The notes beneath the pieces are model-generated. The model searched no databases. It was given only the letters and a program-made list of their open reading frames with translations, and was not told the origin of the DNA. This document shows positions 46,689 to 56,308 of a stretch of DNA of 64,000 nucleotides, piece after piece. The translations under genes and the position numbers were made by a program. The DNA is taken from contig CAVWVF010000004.1 of NCBI GenBank assembly GCA_963758335.1, positions 682,001 through 746,000 of the forward strand, in the 5' to 3' direction. The stretch is from Roseiarcus sp963758335 (GTDB taxonomy: Bacteria; Pseudomonadota; Alphaproteobacteria; Rhizobiales; Beijerinckiaceae). Position 1 is the stretch's first letter; each line of letters opens with the position of its first letter.

Positions 46689-47018
46689 GGAAGGACTGTT
46701 AATGAAACTGCGCCGGCGACGGCGCGCGAAAGGCGAAAGCGTGACGAAGCCTGGTCGCCGATGGCGCCGGTTCGGCGGTTGCTCCGCGAGAGGCCCCGAA
46801 GGATGGTCCGGGAGGCGGCGAGCTTTCCGCGCTTCGGCCGTATGATACGGAGCGGCGGCGGCCTGCGCGAGCTGCGGCAAAGCGCCAGTGGAACGCCGGC
46901 GCAGCCGGGTATATGGTCGGCCCCGAGGCGCGCCGGGTCTTAGGGGGGAGGGATCGGCGCTTTACGTGCGGGTCGGCCGCGACGAGGGACAGTAGGTTTT
47001 GGAAACGGAGTTCGCCTG
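46689..47018. other. Intergenic region before the second hyp operon
   Basis: 330 bases between the divergent cyclase fragment and hypB. Open frames lack motifs. It should hold the promoter for hypBFCDXE. No clear FNR-type or sigma-54 site was seen. Confidence 0.5.
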
Positions 47019-47942
47019 ATGTGCGGCGTATGCGGATGCGGTCAGGCCGAAGTCTTGCTCGAGAAAGGCGCGGCAGGCGCGGCTGAGCCGCAAGACAACG
47101 GTCATACGCACGAGTACGTTCACGATCACGGCGACGGGCGGGGACCGCACAGCCATCATCATCACGAACACGATCACGAGCCCGCCGATCATGATCATCG
47201 ATACGCCCACGACCACGCGGGCGATCTTACCCACGATCATCGCGCGCATGCGCCGGGCGTGAGCCAGGAGCGGATGATCAGGATCGAACAGGACATTCTG
47301 TCGAAGAACGACGCCTACGCGCGGGACAACCGGCGCGCGTTCTCGGCCCAGCGGCTGTTTGCGCTCAACGTCGTCTCCAGCCCCGGCTCGGGCAAGACGA
47401 GCCTTCTCGTCAGAGCCATCGAGGCCCTGAAGGATCCGCTTCAGGTCGCGGTGATCGAAGGCGATCGGCAGACCTGCAACGACGCCGAGCGCATCCGGGC
47501 GACAGGCGCCCCGGCCGTGCAGATCAACACCGGCAAGGGTTGTCATCTCGACGCGCATATGGTCGGGCACGCGCTGGAGAGCCTCAAGCCCGCGCCAGGC
47601 TCGGCGCTGTTCATCGAGAATGTCGGCAACCTCGTCTGCCCGGCCGCCTTCGACCTCGGCGAAGCGCGGCGGGTCGTCGTGCTCTCGGTCACCGAGGGCG
47701 AGGACAAGCCGCTCAAATACCCCGACATGTTCGCCACCGCCGACCTGATGCTGCTCAACAAGGCCGACCTCTTGCCGCACCTCGACTTCGACGTCGGCCA
47801 ATGTCTCGCCAACGCCTTGCGCGTCAACCCGAACCTGCAGACTCTGATCGTCTCGGCCAGGACCGGGGAGGGCGTGGCCGCCTTCGTCGCCTGGATTGAG
47901 GCGTCCGCCGCGAGGCACGCGGCCGCACTCGCGAAAGGATGA
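47019..47942 (+). CDS. hypB: Hydrogenase nickel incorporation GTPase HypB (second copy)
   Basis: 307 residues, intact. MCGVCGCGQAEVLLEKGA start, His-rich region (HTHEYVHDHGDGRGPHSHHH, HEHDHEPADHDH), Walker A VVSSPGSGKTSLLVRAI, VIEGDRQTCNDAERIRATGA, NTGKGCHLDAHMVGHALES, ENVGNLVCPAAFDLGEARRV, LNKADLLPHL. GTP hydrolysis drives Ni transfer into the large subunit. Clearly a different copy from the one at 45095: the N-terminal and His-rich parts diverge. Confidence 0.95.
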   Translation: MCGVCGCGQAEVLLEKGAAGAAEPQDNGHTHEYVHDHGDGRGPHSHHHHEHDHEPADHDHRYAHDHAGDLTHDHRAHAPGVSQERMIRIEQDILSKNDAYARDNRRAFSAQRLFALNVVSSPGSGKTSLLVRAIEALKDPLQVAVIEGDRQTCNDAERIRATGAPAVQINTGKGCHLDAHMVGHALESLKPAPGSALFIENVGNLVCPAAFDLGEARRVVVLSVTEGEDKPLKYPDMFATADLMLLNKADLLPHLDFDVGQCLANALRVNPNLQTLIVSARTGEGVAAFVAWIEASAARHAAALAKG

Positions 47943-47945
47943 TCG

Positions 47946-50222
47946 GTGGGAACCCCGGCGCCTGTGCTGCGAACGTCCGGCGAGCGTCGGCGTCTGCGCG
48001 TGCGGGGAGCGGTGCAGGGCGTCGGCTTCCGGCCCTACGCTTACGGCTTGGCGTCGCGGCTGTCGCTCAGCGGCTTTGTGCGCAACGATGCGGAGGGCGT
48101 GCTGATCGAAGTGGAGGGCGCGCGCGCCGAAGCCTTCCTGACGGAGCTCGAGGCGGCGCCGCCGCCGCTGGCGCGCATCGACTCGATCGAAGTCGCCGTG
48201 ATTGCTCCGCTCGGCGGCGAGGGCTTCGTCATTGACGCGACGCGGCCGGGCAAGTCGACGACCCGCATCGGGGCGGACGCCGCCGTGTGCGAAGCCTGCC
48301 TCGAGGAACTGTTCGATCCGACGAGCCGCTTCTTCGGCTATCCGCTCGTCAACTGCACGCATTGCGGCCCGCGTTACACGCTGACGCGCGCGCTGCCCTA
48401 CGACCGCGCGCAGACCTCGATGTCGCCATTCCCCATGTGCGCCGATTGCGCGCGCGATTACGCCGACCCGTCGAATCGCCGTTTCCACGCCGAGCCGATC
48501 GCTTGTTGCCGCTGCGGGCCGAAGCTCAACGTGCCGATCGCCGACGTCGCCGCATCGTTGCGGGAAGGCGGGATCGTGGCGCTGAAGGGCCTCGGTGGCT
48601 TCCACTTGCTCTGCGACGCGCGTGACGAGGCGGCGGTTGCAAACCTCCGCCGGCGCAAGGCGCGCGACGCAAAGCCCTTTGCCGTGATGGTCGCCAATAG
48701 TGCGACCGCCGAACGTCTCGCTGAAATAAGCCCGCCTGAGCGCGCGCTGCTCATGCATCGGTCTCGGCCGATCGTGCTGGCCCGAAGCCGCGGCGTCGTC
48801 GCGCCGAGCGTCGCGCCGAATTTGCGCGACATCGGCCTGATGCTCGCCTATACGCCGCTGCACTGGCTGGTCCTGCACGCGCTCGGCGGCTCGCCGGATT
48901 TTCGAGCCTGGCGTGACGCGCCGTCCGATCTAGCGCTCGTCGCGACGAGCGCCAATCTCGGCGGAGAGCCGCTGGTCGCCTCCGACGCCGACGCCCGCAG
49001 CCGCCTTTCCGGCATCGCCGACCTGATCGTGACGCATGACCGCGAGATCGTCGTCAGAGCCGACAATTCCGTGATGCGTGTGCTCGACGGCGGGCCCGCA
49101 TATCTCAGGCGCGCGCGCGGATTCGTCCCCGATCCGATCGATCTCGGCTTCGACGGGCCGAGCGTCATCGCCGCCGGAGGCGACCTCAAGAACACGGTTG
49201 CGATCACCCGTGGTCGCGAGGCGTTCGTCTCGCAGCACATCGGCGATCTCGACGACCGCGAAACCATCCGGTTTCGCGACGAGACGATTCGGCATCTGAC
49301 CTCGATCCTCCAGGTCGAGCCGCAGTGCGCGGTCTGCGATCTGCACCCGGATTTTGTTTCGACGCGCTCGGCCGAATCCTCGGGGCTGCCGGTTATCGCC
49401 GTCCAGCACCACGTCGCCCATGTCGCGGCGGTCGTCGCGGAGACACGATGGAGCGGCGCGGTCCTAGGCGTCGCGCTCGATGGCCACGGCTATGGGGCCG
49501 ACGGCGCGCCCTGGGGCGGCGAACTGATCATGCTTGACGGCGCGCGGTGGGCGCGCGTCGGCGCCCTCGAACCGCTGGCGCTACCCGGCGGCGATAGAGC
49601 TGCGCGTGAGCCGTGGCGCATGGGAGTGGCGATGCTGCATCGGCTGGGCAGGCTCGTCGAGGTTTCGCGGATCTTCCCCGGCGTGCCCGACGCGGCGCGG
49701 CTCTCCGACGCCCTGGCTCGCGGCGCGCGCTTCGCCAGAACGACAAGCCTGGGGCGCCTGTTCGATGCCGCGGCCGCGCTGGCGGGCGTTTGCCTCCGCC
49801 AGGATTATGAAGGACAAGCCGCGATGGAGCTCGAGGCGCTCGTCGCCACGCCGCGGATCGTCGACGGCGGCTGGAGGATCGTGGACGGCCGACTTGATCT
49901 CGCCCCGATGATGGAGACGATGCTCAGCGAAGGCCTCGTCGGCCGCGAGGCGGCCGAAACGTTCCATGGAACCCTGATCGCCGGGCTCGCCGAATGGATC
50001 GCCGCGGAAGCGTCCGCGCGAGGCCTGAGGCAGGTGGCTCTCGGCGGCGGCTGCATGATGAACCGCGTGCTTTCCGAGGGGTTGATTGCTGTGTTGCGCG
50101 CGAAGGGGCTGATCCCGGCGTCGCCGCGCGAGGTTCCCGCCAACGACGGCGGCTTATCGTTCGGACAAGCCGCTTTCGCGCTCGCCAGGGCGCGCGCCGG
50201 CGGCAATTGGATGGAGGAGTGA
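47946..50222 (+). CDS. hypF: Carbamoyltransferase HypF
   Basis: 758 residues. Acylphosphatase domain (VRGAVQGVGFRPYAYGLASR), two zinc fingers (CEACLEELFDPTSRFF with NCTHCGPRYT; CADCARDYADPSNRRF with CCRCGP), YrdC domain (GGIVALKGLGGFHLLCDARD, KARDAKPFAVMV) and Kae1-like domain (VQHHVAHVAAVVAE, VALDGHGYGADGAPWGGELI, VALGGGCMMNRVLSEGL). Transfers the carbamoyl group from carbamoyl phosphate to the HypE C-terminal Cys on the way to cyanide ligands. GTG start 3 bases after hypB. Confidence 0.95.
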   Translation: MGTPAPVLRTSGERRRLRVRGAVQGVGFRPYAYGLASRLSLSGFVRNDAEGVLIEVEGARAEAFLTELEAAPPPLARIDSIEVAVIAPLGGEGFVIDATRPGKSTTRIGADAAVCEACLEELFDPTSRFFGYPLVNCTHCGPRYTLTRALPYDRAQTSMSPFPMCADCARDYADPSNRRFHAEPIACCRCGPKLNVPIADVAASLREGGIVALKGLGGFHLLCDARDEAAVANLRRRKARDAKPFAVMVANSATAERLAEISPPERALLMHRSRPIVLARSRGVVAPSVAPNLRDIGLMLAYTPLHWLVLHALGGSPDFRAWRDAPSDLALVATSANLGGEPLVASDADARSRLSGIADLIVTHDREIVVRADNSVMRVLDGGPAYLRRARGFVPDPIDLGFDGPSVIAAGGDLKNTVAITRGREAFVSQHIGDLDDRETIRFRDETIRHLTSILQVEPQCAVCDLHPDFVSTRSAESSGLPVIAVQHHVAHVAAVVAETRWSGAVLGVALDGHGYGADGAPWGGELIMLDGARWARVGALEPLALPGGDRAAREPWRMGVAMLHRLGRLVEVSRIFPGVPDAARLSDALARGARFARTTSLGRLFDAAAALAGVCLRQDYEGQAAMELEALVATPRIVDGGWRIVDGRLDLAPMMETMLSEGLVGREAAETFHGTLIAGLAEWIAAEASARGLRQVALGGGCMMNRVLSEGLIAVLRAKGLIPASPREVPANDGGLSFGQAAFALARARAGGNWMEE

Positions 50223-50224
50223 CA

Positions 50225-50446
50225 ATGTGCCTCGCAATTCCAGTGGAGGTGCGCGAAGTGCTGCCCGACGACATGGCCAAGGTGAGCCTCGACGGCGTGG
50301 TCAAGGTCATTTCGACGGCGCTGGTCGATGACGTGCAGGTCGGCGATTACGTGGTGCTTCATGTCGGCTATGCGCTGGCCAAGATCGATCCGGAAGAAGC
50401 GCAAAAGACGATCGAGTTGCTGAACGCCGTCGGGGCGGTCGCGTGA
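50225..50446 (+). CDS. hypC: HypC-family hydrogenase chaperone (second copy)
   Basis: 73 residues, MCLAIPVEVREVLPDDMAKV with the functional Cys2, then VGDYVVLHVGYALAKIDPEE. Partner of HypD in Fe(CN)2CO assembly. Two bases after hypF. Confidence 0.94.
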   Translation: MCLAIPVEVREVLPDDMAKVSLDGVVKVISTALVDDVQVGDYVVLHVGYALAKIDPEEAQKTIELLNAVGAVA

Positions 50447-50459
50447 AAGGGCGGCGGTC

Positions 50460-51617
50460 ATGAAATACGTCGACGAATATCGCGACGGAACACTGGCGCG
50501 TTCGATCGCCGATCAGATCGCTCGCGAAGCGCGGCCAGAGCAAGTCTACCATCTCATGGAGTTCTGCGGCGGACATACCCATGCGATCTCGCGATACGGC
50601 CTCGAAGACCTGTTGCCGGCGAACGTGCACATGATTCACGGGCCCGGCTGCCCGGTCTGCGTCCTGCCCGTCGGACGGATCGACGACGCGATCAAGCTTG
50701 CTCGCCGGCCGGAGGTCACGCTGCTCACCTACGGCGACGTCCTGCGCGTTCCCGGCACAGGCGGCGTCAGCCTGTTGAAGGCCAAGGCCAGCGGCGCTGA
50801 CGTGCGCATGGTCTATTCGACGCTGGACGCGCTGCGAATCGCCGAGGCGGAGCCCGACCGCAAGGTGGTGTTCTTCGCCATCGGCTTTGAGACCACGACG
50901 CCGGCGACCGCGATGGCCATTCTGGCGGCCGAGAAGAAAGGTCTGTCGAACTTCTTCGTCTTCTGCAATCACGTCCTCACACCGGCCGCGATCCAGAACA
51001 TTCTGGAGAGTCCCGACGTGCGTAAACTCGGCGCGATCAGGATCGACGGGTTCGTCGGGCCGGCCCATGTCTCCACCGTCATCGGCACGCGGCCCTACGA
51101 GTTCTTCGCCGAGGAATTTCAGAAGCCAGTCGTCGTCGCCGGATTCGAACCGCTCGACGTCATGCAGGCGATTCTCATGCTGGTCAGACAGGTCAACGAA
51201 GGCCGCGGCGAGGTCGAGAACCAGTATGTTCGTGCGGTGACCGCCGATGGCAATCTGAAAGCGCAGAATTGCGTCGCGCAGGTTTTCGAGTTGCGCGACA
51301 CTTTCGAGTGGCGCGGCCTCGGCCCCGTTCCCTACAGCGCGTTGCGGCTGCGGACGAGATATGCGCGCTTCGACGCCGAGCAGGTCTTCGCGGTCGTGAC
51401 GGTCCCGGCCGAGGACAATCCCGCCTGCGAGTGCGGCGCCATTTTGCGCGGCGTCAAGAAGCCGACGGACTGCAAGTTGTTCGGAACGGCCTGCACGCCC
51501 GAGACGCCGATGGGCTCCTGCATGGTCTCGTCGGAAGGCGCTTGCGCCGCCCATTGGACCTACGGCCGCTTCCGCGACCGTTCACGGGTCGCGGTCGAGC
51601 CTCGGGCCGCCGAATGA
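50460..51617 (+). CDS. hypD: Hydrogenase formation protein HypD
   Basis: 385 residues. FCGGHTHAISRYGLEDLLPA, HGPGCPVCVLPVGRIDDAI (Fe-binding Cys pair), GFETTTPATAMAILAAEKKG, VPLDVMQAI-like EPLDVMQAILMLVRQVN, and the C-terminal [4Fe-4S] ligands NPACECGAILRGVKKPTDCK, LFGTACTPETPMGSCMVSSE. Scaffold on which the Fe(CN)2CO group is built. Intact; the only hypD in the window. Confidence 0.95.
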   Translation: MKYVDEYRDGTLARSIADQIAREARPEQVYHLMEFCGGHTHAISRYGLEDLLPANVHMIHGPGCPVCVLPVGRIDDAIKLARRPEVTLLTYGDVLRVPGTGGVSLLKAKASGADVRMVYSTLDALRIAEAEPDRKVVFFAIGFETTTPATAMAILAAEKKGLSNFFVFCNHVLTPAAIQNILESPDVRKLGAIRIDGFVGPAHVSTVIGTRPYEFFAEEFQKPVVVAGFEPLDVMQAILMLVRQVNEGRGEVENQYVRAVTADGNLKAQNCVAQVFELRDTFEWRGLGPVPYSALRLRTRYARFDAEQVFAVVTVPAEDNPACECGAILRGVKKPTDCKLFGTACTPETPMGSCMVSSEGACAAHWTYGRFRDRSRVAVEPRAAE

Positions 51618-51711
51618 ACCTAAGTCGCGGCCCTTTTCCTGAGCGGCCATTTCGGCGAGTGGCGCTGGGGCGAGGATTGGCCCGCTATTTGCCGAAGCGG
51701 CGAGATCGGCG

Positions 51712-53391
51712 ATGAAAATCCTACTGCTCTGCCATTCGTTCAACAGCCTGACGCAGAGACTTCATGTCGAATTGCGTGAGCGCGGTCACCTCGTTTCGGT
51801 CGAGTTCGACGTCAGCGACGCAAACACCCGCGAAACACTCGATCTGTTCGAGCCCGACCTCGTCATCGCCCCTTTCCTCAAACGGGCGATTCCGCCGGAC
51901 GTGCTGGCGCGCGCGCTTTGCTTCGTCGTGCATCCCGGCGTGCGCGGCGATCGCGGCCCCTCGGCGCTCGACTGGGCCATCCTCGAAGAACGGCGGCGCT
52001 GGGGCGTCACGCTCATCGAGGCGACGAACGCGTTGGACGGCGGACCGATATGGGCGTGGCGCGAATTCGACTTGCGGGCCGCGACGAAATCGAGCCTTTA
52101 TCGGCGCGAAACAACCCGCGCGACGCTCGCCTGCGTCGAAGAGGCGATCGCCATGATCGAGCGCGGCGAACGCCCCGAGTCCGACGCGGCGCCGCTCGCG
52201 CCCCTCAGAGGCCCCTGCCGGCGAGACGATCGCCGCGTGGATTTCGCAACCGACTCCGTCGCCGCAGTGTTGTGCAAGATTCGCTCCGCCGACGGCGCGC
52301 CCGGCGCGCCAGCCATTCTCTTCGGGCGCGAGACGCTCGTCTTCGACGCGCATGAAGCTCATGGCCTCGCAGGTTCGCCTGGCGCGGCGCTGGCGCGCTC
52401 GGGACCAGCCGTCGCGGTCGCGGCGCGCGACGGCGTCGTCTGGATCGGGCACGCGCGGGACCCGGCGCCCGGCGCCGTCAAGCTGCCGGCGAACGTGGTC
52501 TTCGCCGCCGAAGTCGCCGCTCTGCCGGAGCGGGACGGCTATCCAACGATCCGCCGCGAACTGGACCGCGCCGTCGCCTATCTGCACTTTCCCTTCTATA
52601 ACGGCGCCATGGCGACGGCCGATTGCCGCGCCTTGACCGAGGCGATCGCCGAAGCCCGGCAACTCGGCCCGCGCATTCTCGTCCTGATGGGCGGGCCGGA
52701 CTATTGGTCCAACGGCCTGCATCTCGGCCGAATCGAGACGGCTTCCAGCGCGGCCGACGAATCCTGGGCCAACATCAACGCCATGAACGACTGCGTGAAG
52801 GCGTTGATCGAAGCCGACGATCTCATCGTCGTGGCGGCGATGCGCGGCAACGCGGGCGCCGGCGGCGTGTTTCTCGCCCTCGCCGCCGACGAAGTGTGGA
52901 TGCGCAAGGGGGTCGTTCTCAACCCCCATTACAAGGATATGGGCAATCTCTACGGGTCCGAATATTGGACCTATCTATTGCCGCGGCGCGTCGGCGAGGA
53001 TCGGGCGCGTTCATTGGCCGCGGCGCGGCTGCCGATGGGCGCCGCCGAGGCGGCGCGCCTCGGCCTCGTCGATCGCATTCTCGCCGAAGAAGAACGCCAA
53101 GCTGATGGCCAATTGCGCCAGGCTGCGGCGGAAATAGCCGCGGCGGCCGATTATCAGTCGCGCCTGAAGGAGAAGAAAGCGCGCCGCGCGCGCGACGAGG
53201 CGGCGCGCCCGCTCGCCGCCTATCGCGAGGCGGAGCTCGAGAACATGCGCCGCAATTTCTGGGGCTTCGATCCGAGCTACCATATCGCCCGCCACAACTT
53301 CATTCGCAAGATTCTGAAATCGCGAACGCCGGTGACGCTCGCCCTGCATCGCGCGCTGCCGAAGCGCATGAAGTCCTCGGAAACGGCATGA
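51712..53391 (+). CDS. hypX: HypX/HoxX, CO-ligand-forming maturation protein
   Basis: 559 residues. N-terminal formyl-THF hydrolase/transferase-like domain (MKILLLCHSFNSLTQRLHVE, CFVVHPGVRGDRGPSALDWA, WGVTLIEATNALDGGPIWAW), C-terminal enoyl-CoA hydratase-like domain (GPRILVLMGGPDYWSNGLHL, VAAMRGNAGAGGVFLALAAD, VLNPHYKDMGNLYGSEYWTY). HypX makes the CO ligand from formyl-THF under aerobic conditions. Its presence suggests that the hydrogenase matures in the presence of oxygen. Overlaps hypE by ATGA. Confidence 0.94.
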   Translation: MKILLLCHSFNSLTQRLHVELRERGHLVSVEFDVSDANTRETLDLFEPDLVIAPFLKRAIPPDVLARALCFVVHPGVRGDRGPSALDWAILEERRRWGVTLIEATNALDGGPIWAWREFDLRAATKSSLYRRETTRATLACVEEAIAMIERGERPESDAAPLAPLRGPCRRDDRRVDFATDSVAAVLCKIRSADGAPGAPAILFGRETLVFDAHEAHGLAGSPGAALARSGPAVAVAARDGVVWIGHARDPAPGAVKLPANVVFAAEVAALPERDGYPTIRRELDRAVAYLHFPFYNGAMATADCRALTEAIAEARQLGPRILVLMGGPDYWSNGLHLGRIETASSAADESWANINAMNDCVKALIEADDLIVVAAMRGNAGAGGVFLALAADEVWMRKGVVLNPHYKDMGNLYGSEYWTYLLPRRVGEDRARSLAAARLPMGAAEAARLGLVDRILAEEERQADGQLRQAAAEIAAAADYQSRLKEKKARRARDEAARPLAAYREAELENMRRNFWGFDPSYHIARHNFIRKILKSRTPVTLALHRALPKRMKSSETA

Positions 53392-53555
53392 GCCTTTCCA
53401 AGCCGATCCGCCGCAAGCTCGACCTCAAGAACGGACGGGTCGATCTCTCCCATGGCGCGGGCGGGCCATGGGACAGCTCATCGAAGACATCTTCCACGTC
53501 GCTTTCGACAACGACTGGCTGCGCGCCGCCAACGACCAGTCCGCCTTCGACGTTC
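53388..53555 (+). pseudogene. hypE: HypE N-terminal fragment, frameshifted and truncated
   Basis: ATG 53388 gives MSLSKPIRRKLDLKNGRVDL, SHGAGG, then a frame change at GGCGGGCCATGGG to MGQLIEDIFHVAFDNDWLRA, ANDQSAFDV. HypE should continue some 280 more residues to its C-terminal Cys that carries the thiocarboxamide; instead the sequence passes directly into a reversed MBL-fold gene at about 53553. No other hypE is present in the window. Confidence 0.88.
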
Positions 53556-54127
53556 ATCGGCGGCGCCAACCATTGGCGCGCGCAGAAGCATTCCTCACCG
53601 CCGACAAAGATCGGCAATTTGGCTTTCAGCTTGCCCTTGTTTTGATTGAGAAAGCCGACAAGCCCGCCGAAATGGTCGTAATGGCCATGCGAGAGGACGA
53701 GCGCGTCGATTTTGCCGGGATCGAGGGCAAGCAGGGCAATGTTGTTATTGAGAGCCTCTGGCGTGTAACCAAAATCAATGAGAACGTTGCGCGTCTCCGA
53801 TCCTGCCTGCGACGCTGCATGCAAGGATAGACCGAATTCGCTCGCGATGGCTTTGCCAGGTGGTTGATCGCTCAGCGCAAAGCCGAAGCGTTTGATGTCA
53901 CATTGCCGACCTTAATTAACGTCAGGCGCAACCGCAATTTGGTAGCTGTCAATAACAACGCTCACCGTCAGCCGGTCGATCACAGGCGCGCCTTGAGCAA
54001 GCGCCTCGGCGCGGACTGCCGATACCCCCGCCGTCAGCCATGCCGCGATGGCGCCAAATGCAGCCGCGCCGCCCACACGGATAACTTCGCGGCGATCGCG
54101 CGACAGAGGCTCATTTTTGTTTGACAT
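53553..54127 (-). pseudogene. MBL-fold metallo-hydrolase, N-terminal part, degraded
   Basis: ATG 54127 with twin-arginine-like export signal (SRDRREVIRVGGAAAFGAIA), then APVIDRLTVSVVIDSYQIAV. A TAA at 53912 and two compensating small indels around 53890-53915 interrupt; the same frame then gives RFGFALSDQPPGKAIASEFG, SLHAASQAGSETRNVLIDFG, the metal motif VLSHGHYDHFGGLVGFLNQN and CARQWLAPPMN. It ends at the hypE junction, losing the C-terminal half. Possibly a secreted lactonase or 7,8-dihydropterin-synthase-like MBL protein. Confidence 0.8.
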
Positions 54128-54545
54128 GGACGCCTCCCTCGCGCCCAACCGCCACAAGGCGCGCCTCTAAGGAGTGTCCCGAGGCGAAAGCGTCATCACC
54201 GGTAGTTTGGCGACGCCTGGGCGGCTACCGTTATCGGGGCCACTCGTCCAGGTTACCTTACACCTGACCATCGGTAGGAAAAAGCAGGAAAAGCTGCTCG
54301 AAGTCGCGACGTTGTGCGGGCAAGAATCAAGAAATCCCCTCGTAAGTTTCGGCCCTGAAAATTCAGAACCAAGGCGCGAGCAGAATATAGGGGCGAACTC
54401 TCCGCCCACGTTTATCGCGAATGGCGGCTCACCTTCACTGCTTTGCGCTTACGCCCTTCGTTGGCCGTTTGGAGTTGCGAGTGAATGGCCGCCTGCGCCG
54501 AGCGTGCTCGCCCGAGCGGCCGGCGCTCGTATGGAGTACAAAGCA
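54128..54545. other. Intergenic region, no gene seen
   Basis: About 420 bases between the MBL fragment and the TPR gene. Open frames show no motifs and codon use unlike neighbours. No repeats or obvious hairpins. Confidence 0.5.
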
Positions 54546-56177
54546 CTACTGCCCCAGATAGACTTTGGCCTCCGCAAGTTCCAGTTTTTCCGTGTCCGCA
54601 TGGCTCCCCAGCACGGCGAGCTGCTCGTAGTAAGGCTTCGCCCTCGCAGAGTCCCCGGCCCGGTCGGCGGCCTTGGCCGCGCCGTACACGCTGCGGAAGC
54701 GATTCGGGTCTGTACTCAATGTCTGCTCGTAGGCAGCCAATGCTTGCGCCGGCTGGTTCACTTCGAGAAGCAAATCGCCAAGAAGTTCGCGCATCGGCAC
54801 GATCCCGCCCGGCGTCACAGGGTGTTTGTCCATCGACGCCTCAAGATCGCCTGCCTGCCGCAACCCGGCAAGCGCTTCCTCGTCCTTGCCCTGCGCATGC
54901 GCCAGCATCGCCGTTGCCGCCAGCCGCTGAACCTCGATCTGATCGGCCCAGTACCTATCGCGCCCGATCAGCGAATCGTGCGCGGCTTGTAGTTGCTCGA
55001 TCTCGATCTGCGCACTGGCTACATCTCCAGTCCGGGCTGCGCCGAGCGCCCGCGCGTACGAGATCATAGCCTTCGTCCACGGGAAGACGTCCCAATCGAA
55101 TGCCAGCGGCGGCTGCGAAAGCTTAGCCGCCAGCACCCAATCTCGCCGCTCGACCGCGTAGCGGGCCGGAATGGCGGCGATTGCATAAGCGGCGGGGAGC
55201 GTATTTGACGCTGTTTTGCGGAAGGCGACGAGTTCGTCGACAAGCTTCTTGGCTGCGTGGTCTTGCCCGAGCTGGAGATAGGCATATTCGAGATAGTCCA
55301 TTGCATGTAGCGACTGGTCCCAAGCGACGCCCTCGCCGTACTGCCGCAACGCGTAGTCCTGGCCTGCCGCCAGTGATGCACGATTGGCCTCCACAGAATC
55401 CTGCCATTTCCCAAGCCGCGTGAAGATATGTGACGGCATGTGCAGCGCGTGAGGCACTGAAGGGGCGATCTTCGCATAGCAGATCGCTGCCGGCAGCCCC
55501 AAGGCCGCAAGCGGAGCCGAATCGTAGCTATGGATTAGATAGTGCGCGATGCCAGGGTGGTTCGGCTGCTCTATGAATTTCTTGTTCAGAATCTGGGCCG
55601 CCTTTTTTTGGTTCGCGAAGGTCTTATCCGTAGGCGGAGCCGTCGCATTCAGAGCGAGTGCGTAGAAGATCGCCCCTTCCCGGTCGTCGGGATAGCGTAG
55701 GTGGACCTGTTCCATCGCCTTCTCGTAAGCAATGCTGCGCGTGCGATTGTCGAGCTTGTCACTATCCCGATAGAATGCGGCGATGGCTTCGATGTAGTCT
55801 CGTTCGCGGTCCGTCTTGGCACCTAACGCCCTGGCCTTGGCCACCGCATTGGATCCCGCATTCAACTCTGCGCTATTGGGCGGGAACCACAGCGGATGCC
55901 AATTGCTCATGGCGACGCCCCAATAGCCCATCGCGCAGGTTGCATCGGTGTCAGTCACGCTCGTGAATGTCTTTTCTGCCTCCTCGTACCAGAAGGAGTG
56001 CAGGATCGCGACGGCACGGTTGAACTGCTGCTGTGCGGGTTCGCTACAGGAGATCGGGAAATCGACATCTCCCAGCGTCAAGTCGCCGGGCGGAGGCTGC
56101 AACTCATTCTGAGACATCGCGCCGCTCGCGGCGAGCGACGCCGAGAGCACCAACACCGCGAGGAATTCATTGCGCAT
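54546..56177 (-). CDS. Exported TPR-containing protein
   Basis: About 543 residues from ATG 56177 with a signal peptide (NEFLAVLVLSASLAASGAMS). Motifs: CSEPAQQQFNRAVAILHSFW, YEEAEKTFTSVTDTDATCAM, GYWGVAMSNWHPLWFPPN, HPGIAHYLIHSYDSAPLAAL, HALHMPSHIFTRLGKWQDSV, WDQSLHAMDYLEYAYLQLGQ. This is the recurrent bacterial family of secreted TPR proteins with HxMPSHIFxRLG; function unknown. Same strand as the FAD oxidoreductase upstream, 130 bases apart. Confidence 0.88.
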   Translation of the reverse strand: MRNEFLAVLVLSASLAASGAMSQNELQPPPGDLTLGDVDFPISCSEPAQQQFNRAVAILHSFWYEEAEKTFTSVTDTDATCAMGYWGVAMSNWHPLWFPPNSAELNAGSNAVAKARALGAKTDRERDYIEAIAAFYRDSDKLDNRTRSIAYEKAMEQVHLRYPDDREGAIFYALALNATAPPTDKTFANQKKAAQILNKKFIEQPNHPGIAHYLIHSYDSAPLAALGLPAAICYAKIAPSVPHALHMPSHIFTRLGKWQDSVEANRASLAAGQDYALRQYGEGVAWDQSLHAMDYLEYAYLQLGQDHAAKKLVDELVAFRKTASNTLPAAYAIAAIPARYAVERRDWVLAAKLSQPPLAFDWDVFPWTKAMISYARALGAARTGDVASAQIEIEQLQAAHDSLIGRDRYWADQIEVQRLAATAMLAHAQGKDEEALAGLRQAGDLEASMDKHPVTPGGIVPMRELLGDLLLEVNQPAQALAAYEQTLSTDPNRFRSVYGAAKAADRAGDSARAKPYYEQLAVLGSHADTEKLELAEAKVYLGQ

Positions 56178-56308
56178 ATCGGCCTCCACGGTCCGAGTCC
56201 GCTCGCGGCCGGGAGACCGCGTCGTTAAAGTGAAACCCGGTCGACTGGCAGCCTATCATATTCAACCGACAAAAGAAGCGGTCGGCGACGCGGGGTGGCT
56301 CGGCCGAG

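Noticed and set aside
46962..48878. 638-residue minus-strand frame over hypB and hypF
   Set aside because: Antisense of genuine hyp genes; no recognisable protein features.
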